NCBI GenBank assembly: GCA_002707205.1
Contig: PAMH01000007.1
Coordinates: 13,220-51,749 of the forward strand
Length of the DNA: 38,530 nucleotides
Reading direction: 5' to 3'
DNA from: Legionellales bacterium
Lineage (GTDB): Bacteria; Pseudomonadota; Gammaproteobacteria; UBA1113
The position numbers and the translations under genes were made by a program. Of this stretch, positions 8,791 through 16,812 are shown piece after piece; the first letter of the stretch is position 1; each line of letters starts with the position of its first letter. The notes below the pieces were generated by a model. It made no database searches, was not told the origin of the DNA, and was given only the letters and a program-made list of their open reading frames with translations.

Positions 8791-11616
8791 TCAAGGGGTA
8801 TTTTTTTTAATATCTATTTGATGTTTTGATGCTAATGATGCCTTGTCTTTTAATGTCTTTAAGGCTGAAGCGCCATCCTCCTCATTTAGTTTTTGACTAG
8901 TTTCAATTATTCCCTTAAGCATCTCATCACTACCTGCTCGTGCTTTTTGAGATTTACTTCTTTTAGTTTTTAGTTCAGAGGTAAGATTACGATGTATCGA
9001 CAATTCGTTTTCCATAGCATGTGTTTTTACATGTTGATAGAGTTCTTTAACGGTCGTTATCTTAGAATCGTTAAGATTAATATTTAGTTCTCTCAATTGC
9101 GTTGATTTATCCTCTCGCGTATAACTTGACATTTCATCAGCATATTTTTTAATTGTTTCTGGTGGAATGGGAGTCATTTTGCCATTGCCATCGATTGTTT
9201 GAAACTTTAGTTTGTCAATTTCTATGCCTAATGCCTTTGCTGCTGCAATCAAACATAATAATGCCTTTGTACTACCTACTGTGATAGGTATAGTTTTCTT
9301 AGCGCCATGTTGATGATATCCTTGATAGAGCATTTCGGAATAAGTGATAAAACTAGACTTTTCAGCCTGATCTTTGGTTAAGGTTATTGTTTTATTTGTT
9401 TGCGTATAAGCAACATTTTCGGATGAATGATTTGTAAATTTACCATCTTCTTTTAATTCGGATTTTTTCAAAGTGATTTTTTCATTCTCGACATTAGCAA
9501 TAACATTATCTACCTTTTTTTTAGATAGAGTCGTGATACGTTCTTTAATGTCAGTTAGCGGAAAATTTTCAATCACATCAATGGTTTTGGTTATTGCTTC
9601 AGCCTCGGCATTATTTAGCATGCGAAATAGTGAGTTAAATTTCTTAAATGCCTCCGTACCTGTGGAAGTCTTACCATCAATAATTAATTCATTCTTATCT
9701 AGATCATTCTTGAAATAATGCGCAAAACAAGCAAAATTATCTTTGATGTCACTTATTAAATTTTGATTTTCTCTGAATTGTTTTTTTATAGATTCTGTTT
9801 TTACTTGTAGATTATCAAGGGTAGTCTCTAAATTGTTGATAAAATCAGAATCTAGCCGTGACATTACTTGATTATTTTCTTCTTTTAAGGATAAGTATTT
9901 TTCTAAATGACCAATAGCCTTTTCTATCTGTTGTAATTCAGCATTTAATTGTTTTATTGCATCACTTTTATTATAGTTATTAACTTGCCTGATAAACTCG
10001 GGAACGTGACTTAAATCAATTTTGACTATTTTTTCGGGATTTGCCGTTTCTGTGTTTTGCGCATCTGGAGTAGACTGTTCTATATTTTCTACTGTGTGCT
10101 CGCTAATGATGCTATCGTCGCTACTTTTCATGTCAGAATTATTCTGGGGGGAGTTTTTTCCTTTATCGTTGGATTGATTTTCGTCATTTTCTTTGGCTAT
10201 GTCTTCAGACTCTGTTGCCTCAACAGAGGAGCTTTTTCCTTCATCATTGAATTGACTTTCGTCATTTTCTTTGGCTATGTCTTCAGACTCTGTTGCCTCA
10301 ACAGAGGAGCTTTTTCCTTCATCATTGAATTGACTTTCGTCTTTTTCCTTGGCTATGCCTCCAGACTCTGTTGCTTCAACCTCAACAGAGGAGTTTTCTT
10401 CTTCAATGGAAATGTCAGGATTTCCACCAATAACAACGTCATTTAAACCTTCAGCATCACTAGTGCTAATATTAAGCAAATCTGCATCACTGCTTGTTTC
10501 CATGTTAGATTTATCTAGTGAGGAGTTTTTTCCTTTATCATTGGATTGACTTTCGCTCTGGTTTTTGTCTAGGTTTCCAGACTCTGTTAGCTCATCACTA
10601 GATTGTGTTTCGCTATCAATAGAAGTGTCAGAATTTTCACCCATAACGTCATCACTTAAATCTTCAGCATCACTAGCGTTAACATTAAGCAAATTATCAT
10701 CATCATCGTTTGCTTGCGAATTTATGACGCTATTGACTTCAAAAGATGGTAAGCCATCCCCATCAAGTTTATTATAATCAATGTTAAATAACTGACCGTT
10801 TCTAATAATTGCCCCTGAAAATTTTAGTTCTTCATTATTAATTATTATGCTAGTTTTATCTCCGTTTTCATCAATAAGATCAATATGGTAGATTGATTCA
10901 TCTAAAAAGTTCTGTTTAATATCCATTTCACCTGTATAAAGCGCGTTTTTGCCATCTTGTTTAGTATAATGAAAATCTTGCGCATAATATTGATTTTTGG
11001 AAGATGGTATGTATCCTTTTTCAGCATCGATTAAGTATTCATTTTGATCAATAGTCTGCATTTTATTTTTTGTAGTATTAATGTATTTAGCCAATTCTTT
11101 ATTGTCATCGATATTTAAAGCGGTTAAAGCCGCTAATTTTTGCTGTATAAGTCTTCTATTGTTAAGGTATTTTATTCTATCCTTATGAGTTATTTCTGGT
11201 TCATAAGGCGATGATAGATCTAAAAAATATGTTTTATTGTTTTCATTGTATTCCATTAAGTATGATTCAAATGGCTCGAGAACTTTATCAATTTGTATTT
11301 TCATTAAATGGATATCACGCTCAATTTTCCCGATGTTTTTTATTTGACCATTTTTTATTTTTATGTATTTTTCCTGATCGTTTTCCTCAACTAAAACATC
11401 TGAGCCAGGTAAATCTGAAACAGACATATTTTTAATCGTTGTAATTATTTCGCCATCTGGATTTAAAATATCGACGTCAACGATTTGACTATTTTTTAAT
11501 CCGGTATTATATATTAATATTTTTCCATTGTGGTATAGCTTAGTTGCAGTTGGCATAGCATATTCATGATTATTTTCATTTGTTTGATAATGAAAATTTT
11601 TCACTTTGAACTGCAT
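8791..11616 (-). CDS. Large acidic repeat protein, candidate secreted effector
   Basis: No known family is recognised. The protein has about 941 residues, no signal peptide and no membrane segment. The N-terminal third contains two related beta-rich modules (each with FHY, an acidic D-x-x-x-x-x-G turn and NGQ-x-x-NI). A low-complexity Ser/Glu/Asp/Asn-rich middle section contains 26-residue tandem repeats inside a larger 71-residue duplication. Next is a predicted coiled coil encoded at about 9720-10010. The C-terminal part is Lys/Glu-rich, and one stretch (TVGSTKALLCLIAAAKALGIEI) looks like a buried helix. The start at 11616 (MQFKVKNFHYQ) has GGGTGA seven bases upstream; an ATG at 11631 lacks one. 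Its size, charge, repeats and lack of neighbours in a pathway resemble Legionellales type IV effectors, but that role is an inference. The extreme C-terminus does not show a textbook Dot/Icm signal. Confidence 0.8.
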   Translation of the reverse strand: MQFKVKNFHYQTNENNHEYAMPTATKLYHNGKILIYNTGLKNSQIVDVDILNPDGEIITTIKNMSVSDLPGSDVLVEENDQEKYIKIKNGQIKNIGKIERDIHLMKIQIDKVLEPFESYLMEYNENNKTYFLDLSSPYEPEITHKDRIKYLNNRRLIQQKLAALTALNIDDNKELAKYINTTKNKMQTIDQNEYLIDAEKGYIPSSKNQYYAQDFHYTKQDGKNALYTGEMDIKQNFLDESIYHIDLIDENGDKTSIIINNEELKFSGAIIRNGQLFNIDYNKLDGDGLPSFEVNSVINSQANDDDDNLLNVNASDAEDLSDDVMGENSDTSIDSETQSSDELTESGNLDKNQSESQSNDKGKNSSLDKSNMETSSDADLLNISTSDAEGLNDVVIGGNPDISIEEENSSVEVEATESGGIAKEKDESQFNDEGKSSSVEATESEDIAKENDESQFNDEGKSSSVEATESEDIAKENDENQSNDKGKNSPQNNSDMKSSDDSIISEHTVENIEQSTPDAQNTETANPEKIVKIDLSHVPEFIRQVNNYNKSDAIKQLNAELQQIEKAIGHLEKYLSLKEENNQVMSRLDSDFINNLETTLDNLQVKTESIKKQFRENQNLISDIKDNFACFAHYFKNDLDKNELIIDGKTSTGTEAFKKFNSLFRMLNNAEAEAITKTIDVIENFPLTDIKERITTLSKKKVDNVIANVENEKITLKKSELKEDGKFTNHSSENVAYTQTNKTITLTKDQAEKSSFITYSEMLYQGYHQHGAKKTIPITVGSTKALLCLIAAAKALGIEIDKLKFQTIDGNGKMTPIPPETIKKYADEMSSYTREDKSTQLRELNINLNDSKITTVKELYQHVKTHAMENELSIHRNLTSELKTKRSKSQKARAGSDEMLKGIIETSQKLNEEDGASALKTLKDKASLASKHQIDIKKNTP
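10151..10400 (-). repeat. 78-bp tandem repeats coding a 26-residue acidic unit
   Basis: Two complete head-to-tail units (10201-10278 and 10279-10356) differ at only two of 78 positions. A third, partial copy begins at 10357 and runs to about 10400. A diverged copy precedes them; its last 50 bp (10151-10200) match at about 90 percent. Each unit codes on the minus strand for a segment of the type SSSVEATESEDIAKENDESQ plus six residues. The period is a multiple of three, so copy number can change without a frameshift. The near identity points to recent expansion or conversion. Confidence 0.9.
10267..10692 (-). repeat. Two diverged copies of a 213-bp (71-residue) segment
   Basis: Protein segments beginning LLNVNASDAEDL (from about 10692 downwards) and LLNISTSDAEGL (from about 10479) align for some 60-70 residues at an exact offset of 213 bp. 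Later landmarks repeat in order: TESG, a K/E-D/Q-ESQ-N-D block and GK-SS. This older duplication contains the 26-residue unit, so the shorter tandem array probably grew from within it. Confidence 0.75.
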
Positions 11617-11778
11617 ATTTATTTCACCCATTTTTATAATAAAATTTGCGACTCATGATTTGGTCTTGGTATGATATTGATTATATTTAAATTTACTTAA
11701 CAAATAGTTAACGCAAATAAAATCTACACCTATGTATTGTTTGAGAAAACAACTCGAGCATAACTGACTAACCTTGTT

Positions 11779-12066
11779 TTATTTGTGACATTTACGACAA
11801 AAGCAACAAGTTAGGCAGTTATAAAGCCATGCCAATATAATACCAGTGATAAAGCCATCGACAAATCCCCATAATCCACCAATGATGCTACCTAAATAAG
11901 TATTCGTGTAGCCGACATACACAGAGCCCATTGCTGTAACAAAATCCATTCCCCACACGCCATGCCATGTTGATACAACACCGGTGATTAAGATGCCCAA
12001 GCCCCATAAAATGCCAAAAGCTAATCCTAAAGGAATAACGGCTAATTTAACTTTTTCAGTATTCAT
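11779..12066 (-). CDS. Small glycine-rich membrane protein (holin-like annotation family)
   Basis: This 95-residue protein has two or three hydrophobic segments rich in Gly and Trp: GLAFGILWGLGILITG (about 12-27), then GSIIGGLWGFVDGFITGIILAWLYN (about 59-83). It ends in a cysteine-rich tail (CLTCCFCRKCHK). The GSIIG-x-WGF-x-DGF-x-x-G pattern is shared by small proteins that Legionella and related genomes label bacteriophage holin, although no phage genes are nearby and a lytic role is doubtful. The start at 12066 (MNTEKVKLAV) is chosen because GGAG lies seven bases upstream; an ATG at 12147 would add 27 residues without membrane features. The cysteine tail could bind metal, which is speculative. 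Confidence 0.7.
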   Translation of the reverse strand: MNTEKVKLAVIPLGLAFGILWGLGILITGVVSTWHGVWGMDFVTAMGSVYVGYTNTYLGSIIGGLWGFVDGFITGIILAWLYNCLTCCFCRKCHK

Positions 12067-12248
12067 GATTTTCTCCACTATATTCACGCAAAGCATATTA
12101 TGTTTACCACAACCTTTGTTAGAGATTTTTATAAATTTTTCTAACACTATAAGTATATAATAATTGAGTTAAATGTGTACAACTAAGCAAGAGCCAGTTG
12201 AATAATTATATAGTATAATACTTGTTTTTAAAGGTAAAATAAAATATT

Positions 12249-13034
12249 TCACTTATTAATGCTATTGCTTATGCTATCAATTTTATCTTCTAATCGTTTG
12301 AGGGTTTTTTGTAATTCTGCAATTTTATGTTTTTCGCTATGTTCACCTCGTTCAATAAAAAAAGCAGAAAAATTTGCTGTTAAAACAGCTAATAAACCAA
12401 TTGCAAAAATCATCACTAAAATCGCCATTAGACGTCCTAGGGTTGTGACCGGCACAATATCACCATAGCCAACGCTCGTAATAGTTTGCCAAGCCCACCA
12501 AATACCCGCGACAGCATTAGGCACACCAGGATCAAAAGTTGCAATAATCAAGCCACTGGCTGTCGTTAATAAGACTGCAACAATAATGGTTGTACCTAAA
12601 TGATTACGTGATAAAAAAGACGTGCTAAATTCAAGCCAAGGTATTAAAAAACGAAACATTAAGCAAACGCGCATGATTCGTACGATAGTGGCTAAATAAA
12701 TAGGAGGCCAAAAAAAAGGAAATAATAAAATAATAATAGCTAGATTCAGCCAATTAGTTATTAGGTAGTAAAACTTGTGTCGAACAACCATTGTCATAAC
12801 AACAGTCTCTGCAAAAAAAACTAACCAAATAATCCAGTTTGTGACATTATAAAAAGCAGTTGGCAATATACCGCGACTTTGTGAATACCATTCTATAGGC
12901 AGCCACAATGCAATTACCAACATGCTGACTTCAAAACGCTTACCTAACTGTTGCGTTTGCTTGGTTTCTTTTTTACTGATACCTGCAATTCCAAGCCAGC
13001 AACGAAAAAAAAATAAAACATCCTTGTTAAGCAT
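12249..13034 (-). CDS. Potassium channel-like ion transporter
   Basis: The 261-residue protein resembles voltage-gated-like bacterial K+ channels. Four hydrophobic segments in the first half (about residues 35-140) correspond to S1-S4, and the region around VRIMRVCLMFRFL is a weak arginine-spaced S4. Two further helices (about 148-170 and 205-230) flank the pore loop, which holds the canonical selectivity filter TSVGYGD (about 186-192). The C-terminus (232-261) is a charged coiled coil likely to tetramerise. The ATG ending at 13034 follows AAGGAA eleven bases upstream. It lies 34 bp downstream of the HAD phosphatase gene on the same strand and may share its transcript. It lacks a TrkA-N (RCK) domain. 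Confidence 0.88.
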   Translation of the reverse strand: MLNKDVLFFFRCWLGIAGISKKETKQTQQLGKRFEVSMLVIALWLPIEWYSQSRGILPTAFYNVTNWIIWLVFFAETVVMTMVVRHKFYYLITNWLNLAIIILLFPFFWPPIYLATIVRIMRVCLMFRFLIPWLEFSTSFLSRNHLGTTIIVAVLLTTASGLIIATFDPGVPNAVAGIWWAWQTITSVGYGDIVPVTTLGRLMAILVMIFAIGLLAVLTANFSAFFIERGEHSEKHKIAELQKTLKRLEDKIDSISNSINK

Positions 13035-13068
13035 TATTTAAATTATTCCTTAATGAAAAGAATTGATA

Positions 13069-13725
13069 TTATGGCACAAGATAAAATGGGTTGGGTAGTT
13101 TATAAGTTTTGTCAGCAAATCCACCATTTAAATCACTTTGTTGATCCCCCATATTTAATACGATATCGTAGCCTTGTTTTGTAATAGCTTGACGTATTTT
13201 AGTTTTATATGCGCTAGCTGTTTTAGCTTGAAAATTTTGAGGCTTTAAATATAAGCCATTCCAATTTTTATATCCGGCTGCTTGAAGATTTTTAATTGTA
13301 TTTGCGCGTTCATTTTCGCGTCTACCTGTAATAAAAAATACAGCAACATGATTATTTTTGGCATAATTATAAAGTGCTAAGGTAGGTTTTATAGCAGGGT
13401 CGTGACCTTCGCCTTCTTTTTCATTAATTGTTTTCATTGTGCCACCAAAATCCAGTTTGGTCATGTCTGGATAATTACTTAGGCTTGTTTCATCAATATC
13501 AAGAACAATAGCCAATTTTTTGGGTTGTGCTAATTGTTTATTTTCGCTGACTCTTTTTGCGAGATAAGTTTGTGCTTGAGTCGTAATTGCACTTATATCT
13601 TGATTGTATTGGCCAGAATTCACATATTGCTTAATGTCTTTCTTGTCGGTAGCTAAGTTAGTAGGTTGTATTGCAAATGCATTAAGAGATAGTGTCAGTG
13701 AAACGAGCGCAATAATTTTTTTATT
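13069..13725 (-). CDS. Secreted HAD family acid phosphatase (class B/IIIB type)
   Basis: A clear signal peptide (MNKKIIALVSLTLSLNAFA) exports this 218-residue protein to the periplasm or beyond. The HAD catalytic motif I is DIDET (residues 77-81, nucleophile Asp77 and acid/base Asp79). Motif II/III equivalents are FITGRREN, typical of the HAD IIIB acid phosphatases, and the downstream GDQQSDL. Enzymes of this group hydrolyse phosphomonoesters such as nucleotides; no lipobox is present, so it is not an e(P4)-style lipoprotein. The start at 13725 is set by AGAGG six to eight bases upstream and by the signal peptide; the in-frame ATG at 13776 would put 17 unrelated residues ahead of it. Confidence 0.9.
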   Translation of the reverse strand, partial: NKKIIALVSLTLSLNAFAIQPTNLATDKKDIKQYVNSGQYNQDISAITTQAQTYLAKRVSENKQLAQPKKLAIVLDIDETSLSNYPDMTKLDFGGTMKTINEKEGEGHDPAIKPTLALYNYAKNNHVAVFFITGRRENERANTIKNLQAAGYKNWNGLYLKPQNFQAKTASAYKTKIRQAITKQGYDIVLNMGDQQSDLNGGFADKTYKLPNPFYLVP

Positions 13726-13934
13726 CATATCAGCCTCTATAGTTAGTAAGTTTATTTTTGGGTTAAAAATGTGCAAAATTAAACAGTTTAAATAATACCA
13801 TATTCATCTAAAACCTGAAAATACGATTTTCCCAGAAATTACACAGGTTATCCACAAAAAAAACAAAGGTTATTGGCTTGTTGTAAAAAATTGAAGTGTT
13901 TAATCTGTAGAAATTAAATTTAGAGAAGGATTTC

Positions 13935-14663
13935 ATGATGAAGAATAAAAAAATAAATGCGTTATTAATTAAGAGCGAAAAACGCCTAAAATTAAACACT
14001 AAACTTCATAATCGTGAATTTGGAAAAAAAGCACATAAAAGTTTATTTCGTGTTAATTATAAATATGAACAGTTAAGGCGCGAAAAGTTAAAGACACGAT
14101 ATTTTAGTCAAGCACAGATGGAACGTTTGGCCGCTTTTCTTTCATTACCAGATTCTAGACTTTCAATGGATGAATTTTTAGCCTATTGTTCAATTAACTT
14201 ATATAAATCACAGTTACAAAAAATTCTTGCGGCTTTTGTTCACGGACAAGTGGATTCCATACAGACCGTTAAACAGTTAGAGTGCTTTTGCGCTGCGAAC
14301 AAACCATTTTCTTGGCAGCTTTGGAAGTTATTTGAACAAAAACGCTTCCAGAAACTTCATTTATTTATTGAGGACTTTAAATGTAATTGTTTAAAAGAAG
14401 TCTTGCAGACACATACTGGTTATCATGATGCGCCAAATTTATACCACGCATCAAATAACGTTATCAAGCCAGAGAAACAAGCGGCAAATAAAGAAACAAC
14501 AACTAAAAGTTATTTGAGTCTTGCGTATTTAAAACAAGATAAGCAAAAAAATAGCTTATTTATTAATTTTATTGATGAAACAAAAGAAGAAATACCTCAC
14601 GCTACACTGAATAAAAATATGCAAACTGATCAAGCTGAAAGTTTTTTTAGGGGTAATCTTTAA
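13935..14663 (+). CDS. Unrecognised basic helical protein
   Basis: The reading frame of 242 codons follows a good AGAAGGA ribosome site, which supports expression, but I recognise no family. The first 60 residues are strongly basic (many Lys/Arg) and probably helical. Residues about 65-155 form a mixed hydrophobic region with several Cys and aromatic residues, and the last third is polar and probably disordered. There is no signal peptide or membrane helix. It is divergent from the HAD phosphatase (about 210 bp between starts) and followed by the tRNA-Met gene on the other strand. A lineage-specific protein, possibly nucleic-acid-binding from its charge or an effector, is a guess only. Confidence 0.65.
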   Translation: MMKNKKINALLIKSEKRLKLNTKLHNREFGKKAHKSLFRVNYKYEQLRREKLKTRYFSQAQMERLAAFLSLPDSRLSMDEFLAYCSINLYKSQLQKILAAFVHGQVDSIQTVKQLECFCAANKPFSWQLWKLFEQKRFQKLHLFIEDFKCNCLKEVLQTHTGYHDAPNLYHASNNVIKPEKQAANKETTTKSYLSLAYLKQDKQKNSLFINFIDETKEEIPHATLNKNMQTDQAESFFRGNL

Positions 14664-14694
14664 TTTATGTCTCCGGAACAGACCCAGTGATATT

Positions 14695-14771
14695 TGGTGG
14701 CTATGGGTGGACTCGAACCACCGACCTCAGCATTATGAGTGCCGCGCTCTAACCAACTGAGCTACATAGCC
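14695..14771 (-). tRNA. tRNA-Met (CAT), elongator type
   Basis: On the minus strand the sequence folds into a full cloverleaf: acceptor GGCTATG pairs with CATAGCC, the D arm contains AGCTCAGTTGGTTAGAGC, the anticodon loop is CTCATAA (anticodon CAT), and the T arm has GGTTCGAGTCC. A discriminator A and an encoded CCA close the 3' end. Similarity to the E. coli metT elongator tRNA (GTAGCTCAGTTGGTTAGAGC, CTCATAA loop) and the paired first acceptor base argue against an initiator tRNA. Modification to an isoleucine (lysidine) tRNA is a less likely alternative. No duplicated 3' end is seen nearby, so there is no sign of an integrated element. Confidence 0.95.
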
Positions 14772-14843
14772 ATCAAGTGCTCGCAATTGTCTAATTTTTT
14801 TTGAGGTTTGTCAACTAAGATTTATCGCAAATTAATAATAAGA

Positions 14844-14888
14844 CACAGGGTTGTGCCAAAAACTCATAACCCATTTTTGGCACAGGGT
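14844..14888 (-). terminator. Strong hairpin downstream of maeA, with overlapping direct repeats
   Basis: An 11-bp perfect stem (14852-14862 with 14874-14884, TGTGCCAAAAA) encloses an 11-nt loop 18 bp after the maeA stop. There is no T-run beyond the stem, so it is not a textbook intrinsic terminator, although the A5/T5 part of the stem could serve. The octamer CACAGGGT occurs directly repeated at 14844-14851 and 14881-14888. It may be a transcript-end or mRNA-stabilising structure. Confidence 0.5.
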
Positions 14889-14901
14889 GTACTGTTATGC
14901 T

Positions 14902-16605
14902 TTAGTCAACACGTTTGAAAGGCAAATATTTTGGTTCCCACATCTGGGCTTGAATATATGTTTCTAAATCATCATCTACATCAACGGTATGGTTATTTTC
15001 CTTGATAACTTGCTTTGCAACAGCAACAGCAATTTTTAATGCAATATGTTTTGCTTCATCTAATGCTGGTAATAATGGTGCCATAGGATTTTTCATGACA
15101 GGGGAATGGTCACTAAGCGCATTGCATGCTGCCCAAAGCGCATCGCCACTGAGATGTTTTGCTTTTACGGCATTTAAACCTAATCCAATACCCGGAAAAA
15201 CAAACGCATTGTTACATTGCGCAATACGTACTTCAACACCTTGATAATCAATATTATCAAAAGGACTACCGGTAGCAATCATCGCTTTACCTTGTGTCCA
15301 AGTTAATATATCTTGAGGTACAGCTTCACAACGTTCTGTTGGATTCGATAAAGGGAGTATAATAGGGCGTTCGGTATGAGTTGCCATGGTTGAAATAATT
15401 TCTTGCGTAAACGCACCAGGCACCGCTGAGCAACCGATTAGAATGGTTGGTTGAATATTATTGACAACATCATTAAGTGTTACAACATTGCCATGCGCAA
15501 GCGTCCATTTTTCGAGTTCTTTAGGCGTTCTAGCATAATTTTTTTGAAACGTTGTTAAATCAGACATATCTGATGTTAATAAGCCTGGTCTGTCTAACAT
15601 CCAAAATTGTTGATAAGCTTTTTCCCGACTTAGACCTTCGCGCACCATCGCATCAACAATTTGATCTGCAATACCTGTACCTGCAGTACCGCCACCAAAA
15701 ACAACCACGCGTTGTTCATTAAGTTTTTCACCTTTTGTGTGTACTGCTGCTAAAATTGCAGCAAGTGTAACAACACCAGTGCCTTGCATGTCATCGTTAA
15801 ATGTACACACTTCTTTTTGGAAACGCTCTAAGTTCCGACGGGCATTTTCTCGACCAAAATCTTCCCAGTGTAAGAAAATATGCGGAAATAACTTTTCTAC
15901 GGCGCGTACAAATTTTAAAATAAAATTATCGTAGTCTTTACCTGTTAAACGTGGATGACGCCAGCCTAAATACAGCGGGTCGTTTAATAATTCTTCATTA
16001 TTTGTACCAACATCTAATAAAATAGGCAGTGTTCGGCAAGGGTTAATACCACCGCAGAGACTATATACCATTAATTTTGCAATCGGAATATCCATGCCGC
16101 CAACGCCTTGGTCACCAATACCTAAGACACCTTCACCATCGGTTACAACAATTAAGTCAATTTCGGGATTAGAGCGGTTGTTTAAAATTTCTTCAATATA
16201 GTCTTGTTCTTGATAGGAGAGATATATGCCGCGTGGGCGTCTAAATTCTTCAGAGAATTTTTTTACAGCAGTGCCAACAATTGGTGTATAAATAACGGGT
16301 AACATTTCTGCAAGATGTTCACTAACCATTTTATAAAACAAAACTTGATTGGTATCATGTAAATCATTCAAAAATAAATTTCGTTTAAGATTTCCTTTGT
16401 ATGTTTTAAATTGGGCATAGCAACGTTTTACCTGCTCATCTAAAGTTTCAATTCTGGCGGGTAACTTTCCGACTAGCTTTAGGTCATGGCGCTCCTCAAG
16501 GGTGAATGCCGTACCTTTATTTAATTGTGGGGTTGTAAGTAAAGGTTTTCCGGTTAATGAAGTTTCAATACAATTATCTTTTTTGTTATGTTTAAAACCT
16601 AACAT
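14902..16605 (-). CDS. maeA: NAD-dependent malic enzyme
   Basis: The enzyme decarboxylates malate to pyruvate with NAD+, linking the TCA cycle to gluconeogenesis or acetyl-CoA supply. Family signatures include IYTPIVGTA, VVTDGEGVLGIGDQGVGGM, the metal-binding HWEDFG, FNDDMQGTG, the nucleotide fold GGGTAGTGIAD and the second motif ILPLSNPT. Length (567 residues) fits the large single-domain SfcA/MaeA group rather than the MaeB fusion. The start is the ATG ending at 16605, seven bases after a perfect AGGAG (16613-16617). The ATG at 16626 would sit upstream of that site. A promoter matching the mnmA element lies about 35 bp upstream. Confidence 0.96.
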   Translation of the reverse strand: MLGFKHNKKDNCIETSLTGKPLLTTPQLNKGTAFTLEERHDLKLVGKLPARIETLDEQVKRCYAQFKTYKGNLKRNLFLNDLHDTNQVLFYKMVSEHLAEMLPVIYTPIVGTAVKKFSEEFRRPRGIYLSYQEQDYIEEILNNRSNPEIDLIVVTDGEGVLGIGDQGVGGMDIPIAKLMVYSLCGGINPCRTLPILLDVGTNNEELLNDPLYLGWRHPRLTGKDYDNFILKFVRAVEKLFPHIFLHWEDFGRENARRNLERFQKEVCTFNDDMQGTGVVTLAAILAAVHTKGEKLNEQRVVVFGGGTAGTGIADQIVDAMVREGLSREKAYQQFWMLDRPGLLTSDMSDLTTFQKNYARTPKELEKWTLAHGNVVTLNDVVNNIQPTILIGCSAVPGAFTQEIISTMATHTERPIILPLSNPTERCEAVPQDILTWTQGKAMIATGSPFDNIDYQGVEVRIAQCNNAFVFPGIGLGLNAVKAKHLSGDALWAACNALSDHSPVMKNPMAPLLPALDEAKHIALKIAVAVAKQVIKENNHTVDVDDDLETYIQAQMWEPKYLPFKRVD

Positions 16606-16637
16606 ACTGATGCTCCTAGTTTGCATAATGACATAAG

Positions 16638-16666
16638 TATATACCCAAGCGACATTGAAATGCGAA
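16638..16666 (-). promoter_or_regulatory. maeA promoter, second copy of the shared element
   Basis: On the minus strand, TTCGCA (16661-16666), a 17-bp spacer ending in TTGGG and TATATA (16638-16643) precede the maeA start by about 33 bp. The outer parts (ACTTCGCATTT and TTGGGTAT) are identical to the element before mnmA at 8642-8670. Confidence 0.5.
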
Positions 16667-16812
16667 GTTTAAATAAAAATTTTTTGTGGCGGATTGTTAT
16701 TCGCTGCTCAATAACTTAATTGAGTATAAGCTTTATCCAAGGTATTCGTGGCATTTGATAGTTCATTAAGTTACAAATAAGATTGTTTGAATAATATAAT
16801 GATAATGATTTT

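Noticed and set aside
10151-10400. CRISPR-like direct repeats
   Set aside because: The 78-bp units are contiguous with no spacers, lie in a coding frame, and have no cas genes nearby.
10057-10446. Plus-strand open frame of 129 codons with internal hydrophobic repeats
   Set aside because: It is the antisense reading of the tandem repeats in the large minus-strand gene; the repeat pattern follows from the 78-bp period, and there is no ribosome site.
14695-14771. tRNA-Met as an integration (att) site
   Set aside because: No second copy of the tRNA 3' end and no integrase gene is seen in the window.
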